Part shown: positions 14,171 to 23,105 of the stretch, piece after piece
Layout of the letters: every line of letters starts with the position of its first letter
How positions within the stretch are numbered: the stretch's first letter is position 1
DNA from: Candidatus Bipolaricaulota bacterium
GTDB lineage: Bacteria; Bipolaricaulota; Bipolaricaulia; UBA7950; UBA9294
Length of the DNA: 35,579 nt
Assembly: GCA_030606565.1 (NCBI GenBank)
Contig: JAUWGE010000018.1
Coordinates: forward strand, 1-35,579
Reading direction: 5' to 3'
Program-made: the position numbers and the translations under genes
The notes under the pieces: model-generated
What the model saw: only the letters and a program-made list of their open reading frames with translations
Databases searched by the model: none
Told to the model about the DNA's origin: nothing

Positions 14171-14209
14171 ATAATAACGCGATACGCTAATAGTGTCAAG
14201 CGTTATTAT
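14171..14209 (-). promoter_or_regulatory. higBA promoter and operator palindrome
   Basis: A perfect ten-base inverted repeat, ATAATAACGC (14171-14180) and GCGTTATTAT (14200-14209), brackets the promoter. On the minus strand TTGACA (14199-14194) and TATTAT (14176-14171) are spaced by 17 bases. One palindrome arm contains the -10 element and the other abuts the -35 element, an arrangement that would let HigA block RNA polymerase. Confidence 0.75.
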
Positions 14210-14326
14210 CCCGTGTCTATTCACCCAGACCGCTCATATCACGGCTATCGCGGCTTACAATCTCCCGGCTAATGAAGGACGGCCACGCTCGACAAGCACG
14301 CGCCGATCGGCTATACCTACCTAATT

Positions 14327-14785
14327 GTGAACAAAGTGACGATCTACACCGATGGGGCGTGCAGTGGGAATCCCGGCCCGGGCGGCTGGGGAGCGGTCCT
14401 TATAAGCGGTCATCATCGCAAGGAAATCTCCGGCGGCGATGTCAAGACGACGAACAACCGCATGGAGTTAAAAGCGGCGATCGAGGCGCTTAAAGCGCTC
14501 CGCGAGCCTTCACAGGTCGATCTTCACACCGACTCTACCTACGTGAAGAAGGGAATGAGCAAGTGGATCGCCACCTGGAAGAAAAACGGCTGGAGGCGTC
14601 GCAGCGGAAAGCGCTTTCTCCCGGTGAAGAATGAGGACTTGTGGCGTGAGCTTGACCGGCTGGTCAATCGTCACCGTGTGACCTTCCACTGGGTGGAGGG
14701 GCACGCCGGTCACCCGGAGAACGAACGCTGCGATGAACTGGCCCGCCAGGCGATCCCCAATCGGAGGAGGAAGAAGAGTGGCTAA
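14327..14785 (+). CDS. rnhA: Ribonuclease HI
   Basis: A 152-residue RNase HI that removes RNA from RNA-DNA hybrids. It begins [21 protein letters not shown] and has the four catalytic acids Asp9, Glu47 (NNRMELKAA), Asp69 (LHTDSTYV) and Asp136 (ERCDELA), plus the basic protrusion [10 protein letters not shown] and the His loop [12 protein letters not shown]. Length equals the E. coli enzyme. The start is GTG 14327 with no strong ribosome binding site. The downstream dehydrogenase overlaps its end by eight bases, so the two are co-transcribed. Confidence 0.95.
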   Translation: MNKVTIYTDGACSGNPGPGGWGAVLISGHHRKEISGGDVKTTNNRMELKAAIEALKALREPSQVDLHTDSTYVKKGMSKWIATWKKNGWRRRSGKRFLPVKNEDLWRELDRLVNRHRVTFHWVEGHAGHPENERCDELARQAIPNRRRKKSG

Positions 14786-15740
14786 GGTCTACGTGACCTG
14801 TAGAGTTTTCCCCGAAGAGCTTGAACGACTGCGCGCGGCCGGACACACGGTCGAGATGCGGGATGCCCCTGGCCTGATCTCGCGGGAGAAGTTACTGGAG
14901 AAGGTCAGTGAGGCCGAGGCGCTCATCTGCCTTCTTTCTGACCGCATCGACGTCGAAGTGATTGCAGAAGCTGGAAAATTACGCATCGTCGCTAACCTCG
15001 CTGTTGGCTATGAGAACATCGATCTAGCTACAGCGCAGGCTGCCGGGATTGTTGTTACCAACACCCCAGGGGTCCTCACCGAGACTACGGCCGACCTCAC
15101 CTTTGCCCTCCTCCTGGCCGCGGCACGTCGTATTGTGGAAGCGGACGCGTTCGCCCGCTCCGGGGCGTTTTACGGGTGGGAGCTCTTGCAGCCGCATTTG
15201 GGGCTTGAGGTGTACGGAAAAACGCTCGGGGTAGTAGGAATGGGACGAATTGGGACTGCGGTCGCGCGCCGTGGGCGGCTCGGCTTTGGAATGGACATCC
15301 TCTATCATGATCCCCATCAAAACAAACCGGCCGAGGCAGAGCTTAAAGCAAAGTACGTCTCCTTCGAGACACTCCTTTCAGAGAGCGACTTCGTCTCTAT
15401 CCATACCCCGCTGACGGCACAGACCCGGCATCTATTTGACCGCCAGGCTTTCCTGCGGATGAAGAAGACGGCGATCCTTGTTAACGTCGCCCGCGGGCCG
15501 GTTGTCGACGAGGAGGCTCTGGTGTGGGCAGTTGAAACAGGCCAGATCGCTGGCGCGGGGATCGACGTCTACGAAGAAGAACCTGAGATCCACCCGGGGC
15601 TTTTGAAGTTGCAGGAGCATGTCGTACTTGTCCCCCACATTGGAAGCGCCACTGTGGAGACCCGCCACGCCATGGTGAGGATCGCTGTGGACAACGTCCT
15701 TGCAGTCCTTGCTGGAGAAGCGCCCTTAAATCCGGTCTAA
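14778..15740 (+). CDS. D-2-hydroxyacid dehydrogenase (glyoxylate/hydroxypyruvate reductase type)
   Basis: A 320-residue NAD(P)-dependent oxidoreductase. It has the nucleotide-binding loop [15 protein letters not shown] (Gly154, Gly156, Gly159), the catalytic Arg239 in [11 protein letters not shown], Glu268 in DVYEEEP and His287 in VPHIGSA. The N-terminal [29 protein letters not shown] is typical of glyoxylate/hydroxypyruvate reductases. It would interconvert glyoxylate and glycolate or hydroxypyruvate and D-glycerate; phosphoglycerate dehydrogenase is unlikely because no regulatory domain follows. GTG 14778 is chosen because GGAGGAGG precedes it and the protein then starts [13 protein letters not shown] as in relatives. 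Confidence 0.88.
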   Translation: MAKVYVTCRVFPEELERLRAAGHTVEMRDAPGLISREKLLEKVSEAEALICLLSDRIDVEVIAEAGKLRIVANLAVGYENIDLATAQAAGIVVTNTPGVLTETTADLTFALLLAAARRIVEADAFARSGAFYGWELLQPHLGLEVYGKTLGVVGMGRIGTAVARRGRLGFGMDILYHDPHQNKPAEAELKAKYVSFETLLSESDFVSIHTPLTAQTRHLFDRQAFLRMKKTAILVNVARGPVVDEEALVWAVETGQIAGAGIDVYEEEPEIHPGLLKLQEHVVLVPHIGSATVETRHAMVRIAVDNVLAVLAGEAPLNPV

Positions 15741-15742
15741 AA

Positions 15743-16129
15743 TTACTTAAAACACCCAAGTTGACAGTCAGAAAAGCGGATCTTAAGCGCCTCTACAGCA
15801 CTTGATACCTCAAGCCTGGAGAGCTTAAACTCAGAGGCGATCTCCCAGGCGGCCTTACAGGAAAGCTTTTTTGCCACAAGTCGAGAGACGATTGCAGCCT
15901 TAAGCTCCGCGGAGACCTCCTCCGCCGGATGCACGATCCGCTTGTTCCCAAGATCGTCATAGCCGAACAGGCCGAGTTGGCAGCGTGAGATCCTGATCCT
16001 AAGGCGTGTTGCCTCACGTCCGACCAATTGAGGTAAGACGCCGTGTTCCTCCGAAACGGCAAACGCCCGTGCGCACGGAAGCTTATCCTCGAGCAACGCT
16101 TCACGGATTGCACCTTCCAGTTCCTCCAT
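15743..16129 (-). CDS. Hypothetical protein with duplicated helix-turn-helix-like unit and CQLG motifs
   Basis: A 128-residue protein built from two related halves of about 55 residues. Half one (residues 4-57) runs LEGAIREALLEDKLPCARAF to IRISRCQLGLFGY, and half two (about 75-128) runs LKAAIVSRLVAKKLSCKAAW to IRFSDCQLGCFK. Both have a helical start, a KL-x-C-x-A segment and end in (I/F)S-x-CQLG-x-F. The pattern of short helices with SRLEVSSAVEAL suggests a winged-helix fold; the cysteines could bind metal. I do not recognise the family with certainty. ATG 16129 is near AGGAGGAAG. It converges with the dehydrogenase gene, two bases apart. Confidence 0.72.
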   Translation of the reverse strand: MEELEGAIREALLEDKLPCARAFAVSEEHGVLPQLVGREATRLRIRISRCQLGLFGYDDLGNKRIVHPAEEVSAELKAAIVSRLVAKKLSCKAAWEIASEFKLSRLEVSSAVEALKIRFSDCQLGCFK

Positions 16130-16256
16130 CCGTACTTCCTCCTCTCTAATTGCTAAGTGCTAAACGCACTGTCATAGGATACCATACGCTGCCGTTGGAG
16201 AGATGATCGAGATCGGGTACCATTTTTGGCATAACGCCACAGTGTGAAAGGATTGT

Positions 16257-17441
16257 ATGCTCATCTGGATCGGATTTAGCCTCGCCATTCTTCTCCTCCT
16301 CGTCATCTCCAGGCGGAGCTTGGCGTTGGGGATGGCCGCAGCCGCAGTGGTCCTCGCTCTCTTCACCCTCTCTCCATCCCAGATGGGAGATGCCCTCGTA
16401 ACGACGTTCGCCGACCCGTCGATTCTCCTCCTTGCCTTTGTCGTCGGCCTGATTCCGATGATCGGCGGGGCGCTCGAAGTCTCCGGCGAGATGGAGCGAC
16501 TCGTGGCCAACATGCGGATCGGGCGTCGGCCATTCCTCGCTCTGTCTCCCGCGCTTCTAGGAATGCTTCCCATGCCTGGCGGTGCTCTTCTCTCAGCTCC
16601 ACTCGTCGAACGGGGGGCAACAGAGACCCCAGCGGATGTCAAAGCGGCAGCAAACGTTTGGTTCCGTCACGCCCTTTATCTCGTCTACCCGCTGGGTCCA
16701 GCCCTGATCGCATCGGCCAAGATCGCCTCACTAGATGTCTACCGGGTCATTCCCTTCCTCGCCCCGGCCCTCCTCCTTAACCTCCTGCTCGGTTATGTCT
16801 TCCTCCTGCGGCGGGTCGACGGACGGGTAGAGCACTCGGGGCGTTTCTCGCCCGCTGGCCTACTCGTCCCCCTCGCTATCATTCTGGCAGCGCCGGTCCT
16901 CGACCTCGTCGTGAAACGGTCGTTTTTGCTTCCCTATCCCGAGATCGGAACGGCAGTCGGTGTTATGGTGAGCTTCATCGCGGCGATAGTGATCGGTCGG
17001 CTCGGCCGGGCCGATATCAAACAGGTTATGCAGGAAATGCGGCCGTGGAAGTTCTCGCTGATCATCCTTGCCATGTTCGTCTTTTTAAATGTGTTCAGGG
17101 CCTCAGGGACCCCGGAAAATATCGCCTCACTCTCGCTTCCCCCGGTCATTCTGTGCGTGATGATCGGCTTTCTCCTCGGACTGATCACCGGCCGGATTCA
17201 GACGCCGACCTCGATCATCATTCCCATCTTCATCTCCACCTACGGGGTGATGTCCGCCGCTGCCTTCGCCGTGACCTTCTTCGCCGTCTTTCTTGGCTAT
17301 ATTCTCACTCCGATTCACCCCTGTATCTCCGTCTCTGTCGAGTATTTCTCCACTTCGATGCCCGCCTTCCTCAAGAAGATGGCCCTTCCAGTTGCCATTG
17401 CTGCTTTGGTCAACCTGGTGGTCGCGTTTTTTGTCCTATGA
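16257..17441 (+). CDS. DUF401 family membrane transporter
   Basis: A 394-residue integral membrane protein with about ten hydrophobic segments beginning at residue 3. The motif ALLGMLPMPGGALLSAPLVE (residues about 98-117), LYPLGPA-like LVYPLGPALIAS and the late TPTSIIIPIF plus TPIHPCISVSVEYF are hallmarks of the DUF401 permeases, relatives of the ion-transporter superfamily. Substrate is unknown; anion or carboxylate transport is a family-level guess. AAAGGA lies seven bases before ATG 16257. It converges with the MscS gene, the two stops overlapping by six bases. Confidence 0.82.
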   Translation: MLIWIGFSLAILLLLVISRRSLALGMAAAAVVLALFTLSPSQMGDALVTTFADPSILLLAFVVGLIPMIGGALEVSGEMERLVANMRIGRRPFLALSPALLGMLPMPGGALLSAPLVERGATETPADVKAAANVWFRHALYLVYPLGPALIASAKIASLDVYRVIPFLAPALLLNLLLGYVFLLRRVDGRVEHSGRFSPAGLLVPLAIILAAPVLDLVVKRSFLLPYPEIGTAVGVMVSFIAAIVIGRLGRADIKQVMQEMRPWKFSLIILAMFVFLNVFRASGTPENIASLSLPPVILCVMIGFLLGLITGRIQTPTSIIIPIFISTYGVMSAAAFAVTFFAVFLGYILTPIHPCISVSVEYFSTSMPAFLKKMALPVAIAALVNLVVAFFVL

Positions 17442-18515
17442 AGAAGGCTTGTTAAGCGAGATTTGCTCCGCCTTGAGGTGGAGAGTCTGGGTGGGGAAGG
17501 CGAATTCGATTTCGGCCGCCTCAAAGCGACGCTTAATCTCCAGGTTGATCTCCTCAAGTGACCGCAGATATTTTTCGTAGTCCATGAAGTTGCACCAGTA
17601 CTGTATGAGGATGTCCAATGAAAAATCACCGAATTTGTTAAAGTAAGCACGATACTGCCCAGTCGACGGATGATCTTTCAGAATATCCCGAACGATGGCG
17701 AGGGCCTCCTCCAGTTTGGCAGTGGGGGTGTCATAGACGAGGCCAAGGGTGAAGTTGGTCCGCCGCATCGGCCGGGCGGCGAGGTTGTTGATATTGGCGG
17801 AGGCCACTGTGCGGTTAGGGATCGTCACCAGGGTTCCATCCCAGGTACGTAGTCGCGTTGAGCGCAGCCCAATTGCCTCGATCGACCCCTCGAACCCTTC
17901 TAGGCTGACTGCGTCCCCTACCTTGAACGGCCGGTCGATAAAGATCATCACTGCCCCAAAGACGTTTGATAGTGTATCCTGTGCGGCGAAGGCCACCGCC
18001 AACCCGCCGATTCCCAGGCCGGCAAGGAGACTTGAGATATTGTAGTGGAGGACGTTCTGCAAAAAGAGCAGAAGGCCGATTCCCCAGATGAACCACTTGA
18101 GGCTCTTGCGCAAAAGCGGGACCAACTGGTCGTCCAGGATTGATTTCGTCCGTGCCGCCCGCTCTTTGAGGATTGCCGCCATCAGGTCGACGAGCTTTGT
18201 GACTAAGTAGAGGATAAAGACCGTCAGCACTGCCAAGAACAGCCTGTCGGTGACCGCTTGCACGGCGGATGGTAGGACGAATATCCGCAGTGATACCCAT
18301 ACTGCCAGGAGCGGGATGAGCCCCCGTAGGAGACGTTGGAGGAAGGTGAGCATCGTCCGGCGACCCATCTCTTCGCGCCCCGGCGGCGAGAGACGCGCCA
18401 GGAAGAGACGGGAGAAGTAGTAAAAGATGAATGCCCCGACAAGGAGGAGGAAGAGAGCGCCGTAGCGCCAGACCGCGTTTCCCAAAACCGGATAGTTCAG
18501 CCACCCATCTCCCAT
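17436..18515 (-). CDS. MscS-family mechanosensitive channel
   Basis: A 359-residue inner-membrane protein. It has four or five hydrophobic helices in the first 165 residues, then the MscS pore/beta region: LLAGLGIGGLAVAFAAQDTLSNVFGAVMIFIDRPFKVGD, the Sm-like GSIEAIGLRSTRLRTWDGTLVTIPN, and a C-terminal alpha/beta part ending ALHLK-like FAFPTQTLHLKAE. It opens on membrane tension to release solutes during osmotic downshock, and its length is closer to YnaI-type proteins than to E. coli MscS (286). ATG 18515 has AAGGGG upstream. Confidence 0.92.
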   Translation of the reverse strand: MGDGWLNYPVLGNAVWRYGALFLLLVGAFIFYYFSRLFLARLSPPGREEMGRRTMLTFLQRLLRGLIPLLAVWVSLRIFVLPSAVQAVTDRLFLAVLTVFILYLVTKLVDLMAAILKERAARTKSILDDQLVPLLRKSLKWFIWGIGLLLFLQNVLHYNISSLLAGLGIGGLAVAFAAQDTLSNVFGAVMIFIDRPFKVGDAVSLEGFEGSIEAIGLRSTRLRTWDGTLVTIPNRTVASANINNLAARPMRRTNFTLGLVYDTPTAKLEEALAIVRDILKDHPSTGQYRAYFNKFGDFSLDILIQYWCNFMDYEKYLRSLEEINLEIKRRFEAAEIEFAFPTQTLHLKAEQISLNKPSS

Positions 18516-19026
18516 CTATTTTCCCCTTCTTTTTCGCTCTTAGCGTACCAAACTCCTCCCCTCGTATGCAAGATGAGCTGGAACTAGAAGTCTCGTGCTT
18601 GAAGCTTGACGCGCGAACAGGACTTTCACAAAAATCCTCTGCTTTATACCCTTAAGCTTGCTTCTGGGAGGAAAGCGAAGATTCGCCGCAGGCAAATTAG
18701 CCTGTTGTTCGTACTGGCTGCATGAGTTCTCTTGGAAATAACCCCCTCAACGTTGGAGAGGTGCTCCGCCCAACGTCGGAGATAAACTCCGATGCTACCT
18801 CCGTTTTTGTAGCGTCGTACCTTGCCTGCCTGTCGCATCCACAAGGCAGACAGGTGTGCGACGTTCCTTGCCTTTCAATGCTCCTTTAGCTTGCTGTGGG
18901 GTTCTTTACTCTAGGAACGCGGTGAGATACCTCCTTTCCAAACCGGGCTTTTACAGGTGACGCGTGTCCAGCTGTAAGGTCGACCCTTCCTCTTAAAGCG
19001 GACCATACCTCACATAGGATCTGAGT
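18516..19026. other. Hairpin-rich intergenic region
   Basis: No gene is seen in 511 bases between divergent genes. Positions 18748-18770 and 18771-18793 are tandem 23-bp units that begin CAACGT and each fold (GGAG/CTCC and CGGAG/CTCCG). A third hairpin GCTAC (18794-18798) / GTAGC (18809-18813) and a larger inverted pair GTCGCA (18832-18837) / TGCGAC (18857-18862) follow. This could be a small RNA, a leader or a repeat remnant. The promoters of the MscS and isomerase-like genes must also lie here but none is obvious. Confidence 0.45.
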
Positions 19027-20241
19027 GTGGATAGAGTCGAAGTTATCGTGTGCGCCTCGCCCTTGCATGAGGAGCGGGAGGTCACGCGACTTAAGAGGAA
19101 TCTACTCTCCGAGATTGGGACAGCCGGGGGGTTCACCGTGCAGGAGGTGGCGGTCCCCTCCGGTGAGGGGCTCATCGCCGTTCTTGTCCTGACTGGAGGG
19201 GTGGAGAGGGAGGTGTTGAAACTTGTTTCCCAGCTTCCCTCCCCGACGTTTTTGATCGCCCATCCTGGGCATAACTCGCTTGCAGCCTGTCTGGAGATCC
19301 TCGCTCGCATTCGTCGAGACGGCGGTGAGGGACGAATCCTGTTCGGCTCGCCGCAGGCGATCGCTGCCGATTTGGGGCGTGAGCTGCAGGTGGTCTCATC
19401 GTGGGAGGATCTCCGGTTTAGTCGAATCGGGCTTATCGGTGAACCCTCCGACTGGTTGGTGGCAAGCGATGTCGATCGTGCTTTCCTCAAAGGACGGCTG
19501 GGGATCGAACTGGTGGAGATCGGGATCGACGAACTGATCAAGAGGATCGGGTTGGCTGAGCCTTCTAGGAAGGAGATCTCGCGTTTCAGCAATGGAGCTC
19601 AGCTTGTAGCAGAGCCCAGCAAGGAGGAACTGGAAAGGGCCGTCGCCATTTACACCGCGTTGCGCGCCATGATCGAGGAGCATCGTCTCGCCGCTTGCAC
19701 TGTCCGCTGTTTCGATCTTGTTGAGCGTGTTCAAAATACCGGGTGCTACGCCCTCTCCCGCCTGAACGACGAGAAGATCCCCGCTGGCTGCGAGGGAGAC
19801 CTGCAAGCGCTCTTCTCCCTCTACCTAGGGTCCCTTCTAGCAAGAAAGGCCGCATTTATGGGGAACATCGTCTCGGTTGATACATCCACAAGACAGGTCA
19901 TCGTTGCCCACTGCACCTGTCCATTATCGCTTGCGACAAGCTATGCGATTCGTAGCCACTTTGAATCCGGGATCGGTGTCTCGATCGCCGCGGAGGTCTC
20001 GCAAGGGCCGTGTACTCTATTCCGTCTTGGCGGAAAGCGCTTTGAGAATCTATTCGTGCGGCAAGGGACGATCGAGAGCGCCTCGCAGCGGGAGGATCTC
20101 TGCCGCACCCAAGTCACCCTCTCGGTGACCGAACCGGTCGATCAACTTCTTACCGCTCCACTGGGGAATCATCACATCCTCCTGCCAGGAGATCATAAGG
20201 AGACGATCGAGCGCTTCTTCACGCGGTTCCTGCGCCCTTGA
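19027..20241 (+). CDS. L-fucose isomerase-like protein
   Basis: A 404-residue protein whose C-terminal half matches the L-fucose/L-arabinose isomerase fold: CYALSRLNDEKIPAGCEGDLQALFSLYLGSL (residues about 238-268), KAAFMGNIVSVD, AHCTCPLSLA, then SHFESGIGVSIAAEVSQGPCTLFRLGG, CRTQVTLSV and LGNHHILLPGDH. The Glu in GCEGD and the His in GNHH correspond to metal-binding residues of the family. The N-terminal half is diverged (VEVIVCASPLHEEREV). True sugar substrates are not predictable; these proteins are common outside fucose operons and no sugar genes are nearby. GTG 19027 has only a weak AGGAT upstream. Confidence 0.75.
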   Translation: MDRVEVIVCASPLHEEREVTRLKRNLLSEIGTAGGFTVQEVAVPSGEGLIAVLVLTGGVEREVLKLVSQLPSPTFLIAHPGHNSLAACLEILARIRRDGGEGRILFGSPQAIAADLGRELQVVSSWEDLRFSRIGLIGEPSDWLVASDVDRAFLKGRLGIELVEIGIDELIKRIGLAEPSRKEISRFSNGAQLVAEPSKEELERAVAIYTALRAMIEEHRLAACTVRCFDLVERVQNTGCYALSRLNDEKIPAGCEGDLQALFSLYLGSLLARKAAFMGNIVSVDTSTRQVIVAHCTCPLSLATSYAIRSHFESGIGVSIAAEVSQGPCTLFRLGGKRFENLFVRQGTIESASQREDLCRTQVTLSVTEPVDQLLTAPLGNHHILLPGDHKETIERFFTRFLRP

Positions 20242-20300
20242 GTTGCCGATAGATATTCACGGAGCTATCATCTCTTTATAAATGCGGAGGTGGATAAGGG

Positions 20301-20579
20301 ATGACAGATCGGCAGATGCGCATCACAGCGGACAACGATACGAGGCGAGGAACCTACTCCAATCTGGCTTTGATCTCTCACCGTAAGGAGGAGTTTGTCA
20401 TCGACTTTTTATTCGTTGACCCTCAGACCCAGACACCGAAGGCCGACCAAGCGCTTCTCACTTCTCGGGTGGTTCTCAATCCTGGACACATGAAACGCCT
20501 CTACCAGGCGGTAGGTGAGAATATTCAGCGCTACGAGAAGAACTTCGGTAAGATTGTCCTTCCTCCCAAACTGGAGTAG
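20301..20579 (+). CDS. DUF3467 family protein
   Basis: A 92-residue protein matching DUF3467: RGTYSNLALISHRKEEFVIDFLFVDP, then LTSRVVLNPGHMKRLYQAVGENIQRYEKNFGKI. These are the family's conserved strand-helix blocks and its length is usual. No function is known for the family. GCGGAGGTGG lies upstream of ATG 20301, and a TATAAAT-like box sits at about 20276. A hairpin (20586-20601) separates it from the histidine kinase gene. Confidence 0.88.
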   Translation: MTDRQMRITADNDTRRGTYSNLALISHRKEEFVIDFLFVDPQTQTPKADQALLTSRVVLNPGHMKRLYQAVGENIQRYEKNFGKIVLPPKLE

Positions 20580-20585
20580 CAAACC

Positions 20586-20607
20586 GCGGCGAAAAGGCCG
20601 CCTTTCT
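20586..20607 (+). terminator. Hairpin after the DUF3467 gene
   Basis: GCGGC (20586-20590) and GCCGC (20597-20601) form a stem with loop GAAAAG, followed by CTTTCT. The T-run is short, so this could be a weak terminator or attenuator before the histidine kinase gene at 20618. Confidence 0.4.
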
Positions 20608-20617
20608 GAACAGGACG

Positions 20618-21844
20618 ATGGGAGAACAACCCTTTGCTGAACTGAAAGGAACCGTCTTAAGGACGATCCTCGCCCGGCGGATCACCCTTGGGGTCTTCGC
20701 CGCGGTGGCCCTTGTGGTGATCCTAACAAGCCGGATCAGCTACTTAAATCCACTCTTCTACGCGCCACTCGCCTGGTTTCTCATTACTTTCCCCTTTCAA
20801 TACCTGGTCAATCGACAGCGAAGTGAACGATCGCTTCACTGGGTACACGCCGGGTTCTTCATTGTGGAGATCGTTCTTATCACACTGTTTGTTCATTTGA
20901 TGGGGGGAAGCGAGTGGATCGGGATCGTGTTTTATCTTTTCACCGTGATCTACGCCAACTTCTTCCTCCCGAAGCTGCAGGGGTATCTCGTCACAGCGCT
21001 CGTCATCCTCCTCTACTCGCTTCTTGTCCTGCTCGAGTACGCCGGAGTTATCCCCCACCAGTTCCTCTTCCCCATCCACGACGCCCCTTACCGCAGTCTT
21101 TCCTACAACCTGACCACGATCCTCGCCGGCGCAGTGGGAATCTACAGCGTGCTAGCCTATACCGTCCGTTCGTTCACCAATATCTACGCCCGCAAGAACC
21201 GCGCTCTTGCCAAGCGGGAGAACGAGCTCGCTCAATTGTCGAAGCGGCTCCTCTTCGCCCAGGAGGAGGAACGGCGACGAATCGCCCGTGAATTGCACGA
21301 TGAGCTTGGCCAATCCCTTGCTGCGGTCAAGCTCCATCTTGCCACCCTAGGCGAGGGCCTCCCAGAGGGGCAGCGAAGGGAGATTTTGGAGATTGTCGAC
21401 CGAGCGATCGATGATACGCGCTCCCTTGCCTATTCCCTTCGTCCGCCGCTCCTCGATGATCTTGGTCTCCTCCCCGCGCTCCGCCGGCTCGGCGAGATGG
21501 TGAAGGCGGCGAGCGGGCTTGAGATGCAATTGAATCTGGAGGAGGGTGAGCGCCTGCCCAGGCCAGTGGAGAGCCTCCTCTTTCACGTCGCCCAGGAAGC
21601 GATCAGAAACGTGCAGAAACACGCTCAGGCAAAGCACGTCGTCGTAACCCTCCACCGGGAGTCGGGAAAGGTCATCCTGGCGGTCAAGGACGATGGGATC
21701 GGGTTTCGGCCACAGGATCCCCAGGGGCTTGGCCTGCGTGGGATCAAGGAACGGGTTGAGGTAACTGGCGGGAGGATGGAGATCGCCTCTTCCCCGGGGT
21801 GCGGCGCGCTTGTTTCAGCGGAGGTTCCGTATGAAGCCGATTAG
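20618..21844 (+). CDS. Sensor histidine kinase, NarL/DegS-type (HisKA_3)
   Basis: A 408-residue membrane kinase. About six membrane helices span residues 20-185 with little periplasmic sequence, so the signal is probably sensed in the membrane. A linker coiled coil (NRALAKRENELAQLSKRLLFAQ) leads to the HisKA_3 box EEERRRIARELHDELGQSLAAVK with phospho-acceptor His227. The ATPase domain has N-box VAQEAIRNVQKHA and G-box DDGIGF and GLGLRGIKERV. It should phosphorylate the adjoining NarL-type regulators. Start ATG 20618 has a weak GGACG site. The first regulator gene overlaps its end. Confidence 0.93.
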   Translation: MGEQPFAELKGTVLRTILARRITLGVFAAVALVVILTSRISYLNPLFYAPLAWFLITFPFQYLVNRQRSERSLHWVHAGFFIVEIVLITLFVHLMGGSEWIGIVFYLFTVIYANFFLPKLQGYLVTALVILLYSLLVLLEYAGVIPHQFLFPIHDAPYRSLSYNLTTILAGAVGIYSVLAYTVRSFTNIYARKNRALAKRENELAQLSKRLLFAQEEERRRIARELHDELGQSLAAVKLHLATLGEGLPEGQRREILEIVDRAIDDTRSLAYSLRPPLLDDLGLLPALRRLGEMVKAASGLEMQLNLEEGERLPRPVESLLFHVAQEAIRNVQKHAQAKHVVVTLHRESGKVILAVKDDGIGFRPQDPQGLGLRGIKERVEVTGGRMEIASSPGCGALVSAEVPYEAD

Positions 21845-22418
21845 GGTTGCAATCGCTGACGACCATGCCCTCGTCCGGGAGGGGCTCGTCCGTCTCCTTT
21901 CCTCCGACGCAGGGATCGAAGTTGTAGGAACAGCAGAGGATGGGATTGCCGCTGTGAAGCTGGCGCGAAAGGTAATGCCAGATGTTATCCTGCTGGATAT
22001 TGCTATGCCGCGTCTCGATGGGATTACCGCTATTTCCCGCATTATGGAGGCTTCTTCAAATACGCACGTCCTGGTTCTCTCCATGTATGATGAGCCAGAG
22101 TACACCCATGCCGTGGTGAGGCAGGGAGCACGTGGCCTTGTCTCCAAGGCAGCCTCGGCTGAGGAGTTGTACGCCGCTATTCGAACTGCGGCACGCGGGG
22201 ATACTCTCCCTACGGGAAAGCCGCTCTCCCAGCGAGAGAGGGAGGTTCTCTCTTTAATCGCGGTAGGAAAGAACAACGATGAGATCGCTTCCACCCTCTT
22301 TATTCGTCCCAAGACGGTCGAGCACCACTGTCAACGACTGATGGATAAGCTCGATATCCACACCCGGGCTGGCCTCATTGCTTACGCGAAACGAACCGGC
22401 CTTCAATGGGCCGATTGA
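21831..22418 (+). CDS. NarL/FixJ-type response regulator 1
   Basis: A 195-residue regulator. The receiver has the acidic pair Asp10/Asp11, phospho-acceptor Asp56 (VILLDIAMP) and the conserved Lys in GLVSKA. The LuxR-type helix-turn-helix follows: LSQREREVLSLIAVGKNNDEIASTLFIRPKTVEHH. The interdomain linker is short, giving a compact protein. ATG 21831 is used because GGAGG lies upstream and the protein then begins MKPIRVAIADDHALVREG; it overlaps the kinase stop by 14 bases, showing coupling to its sensor. Confidence 0.93.
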   Translation: MKPIRVAIADDHALVREGLVRLLSSDAGIEVVGTAEDGIAAVKLARKVMPDVILLDIAMPRLDGITAISRIMEASSNTHVLVLSMYDEPEYTHAVVRQGARGLVSKAASAEELYAAIRTAARGDTLPTGKPLSQREREVLSLIAVGKNNDEIASTLFIRPKTVEHHCQRLMDKLDIHTRAGLIAYAKRTGLQWAD

Positions 22419-22469
22419 TACATCTTCCCCATTCCTGTATTTAACCTTCTAGGGTAGAATAGCTTAAAG

Positions 22470-23105
22470 ATGAGGCCGCTACGGGTGGTGCTGGGAGATG
22501 ATCATACCCTTGTCCGTCAAGGGTTGAAGGCCCTCCTTCCCTCTACCTCTATCTGTGTAGAAGGTGAGGCGGAGGATGGCTACGAGTTGGTAAGGCAGGT
22601 GAGAAAGCTCCTCCCTGATGTGGCGTTGGTTGATATCTCGATGCCGCTTCTAAATGGACTTGAGGCGACGCGCCAGATCGTAAAGGGCTCGCCGCAGACG
22701 CGGGTGATCATTCTCTCGATGTTCTACGATAAAGGATACATCGCTCATGCTCGCCAAGCCGGGGCCTGGGGATATGTGCTGAAGGGGGAAGCTCCTGAAC
22801 GCCTGATCAGGGCGATCGAGGCGGTGGCAAGGGGAGAGCACTACTTCCCGACGGGGAGTGATGTAGATTCAGCTACAGTGAGCGAGGAACGACTCACTCC
22901 ACGAGAGAGGGAGATCCTGCAACTGATCGCAGAAGGAAAGAGAAACAGTGAGATTGCGCAGATTATATCGCGAAGCCTTCATACAGTGCGGAACCACCGT
23001 GCTCGTCTGATGAGAAAGCTCGGCGTCCACAGCGCAGCGGAACTAGTCCAAGCAGCGGAGGAGATGGGACTGGTGTGGCTTCAACCTCCAGGGAGGGAAG
23101 GATGA
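22470..23105 (+). CDS. NarL/FixJ-type response regulator 2
   Basis: A 211-residue regulator, paralogous to the one just upstream: acidic pair Asp10/Asp11, phospho-acceptor Asp55 (VALVDISMP), and a LuxR DNA-binding domain with LTPREREILQLIAEGKRNSEIAQIISRSLHTVRNH. Its recognition helix differs from that of regulator 1 (SLHTVRNHRARL versus RPKTVEHHCQRL), so target sites may differ. The 51-bp gap before it contains TAGAAT (22454-22459), a possible internal -10. Its stop overlaps the prenyl synthase start as ATGA, tying it to the hopanoid genes. Confidence 0.93.
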   Translation: MRPLRVVLGDDHTLVRQGLKALLPSTSICVEGEAEDGYELVRQVRKLLPDVALVDISMPLLNGLEATRQIVKGSPQTRVIILSMFYDKGYIAHARQAGAWGYVLKGEAPERLIRAIEAVARGEHYFPTGSDVDSATVSEERLTPREREILQLIAEGKRNSEIAQIISRSLHTVRNHRARLMRKLGVHSAAELVQAAEEMGLVWLQPPGREG

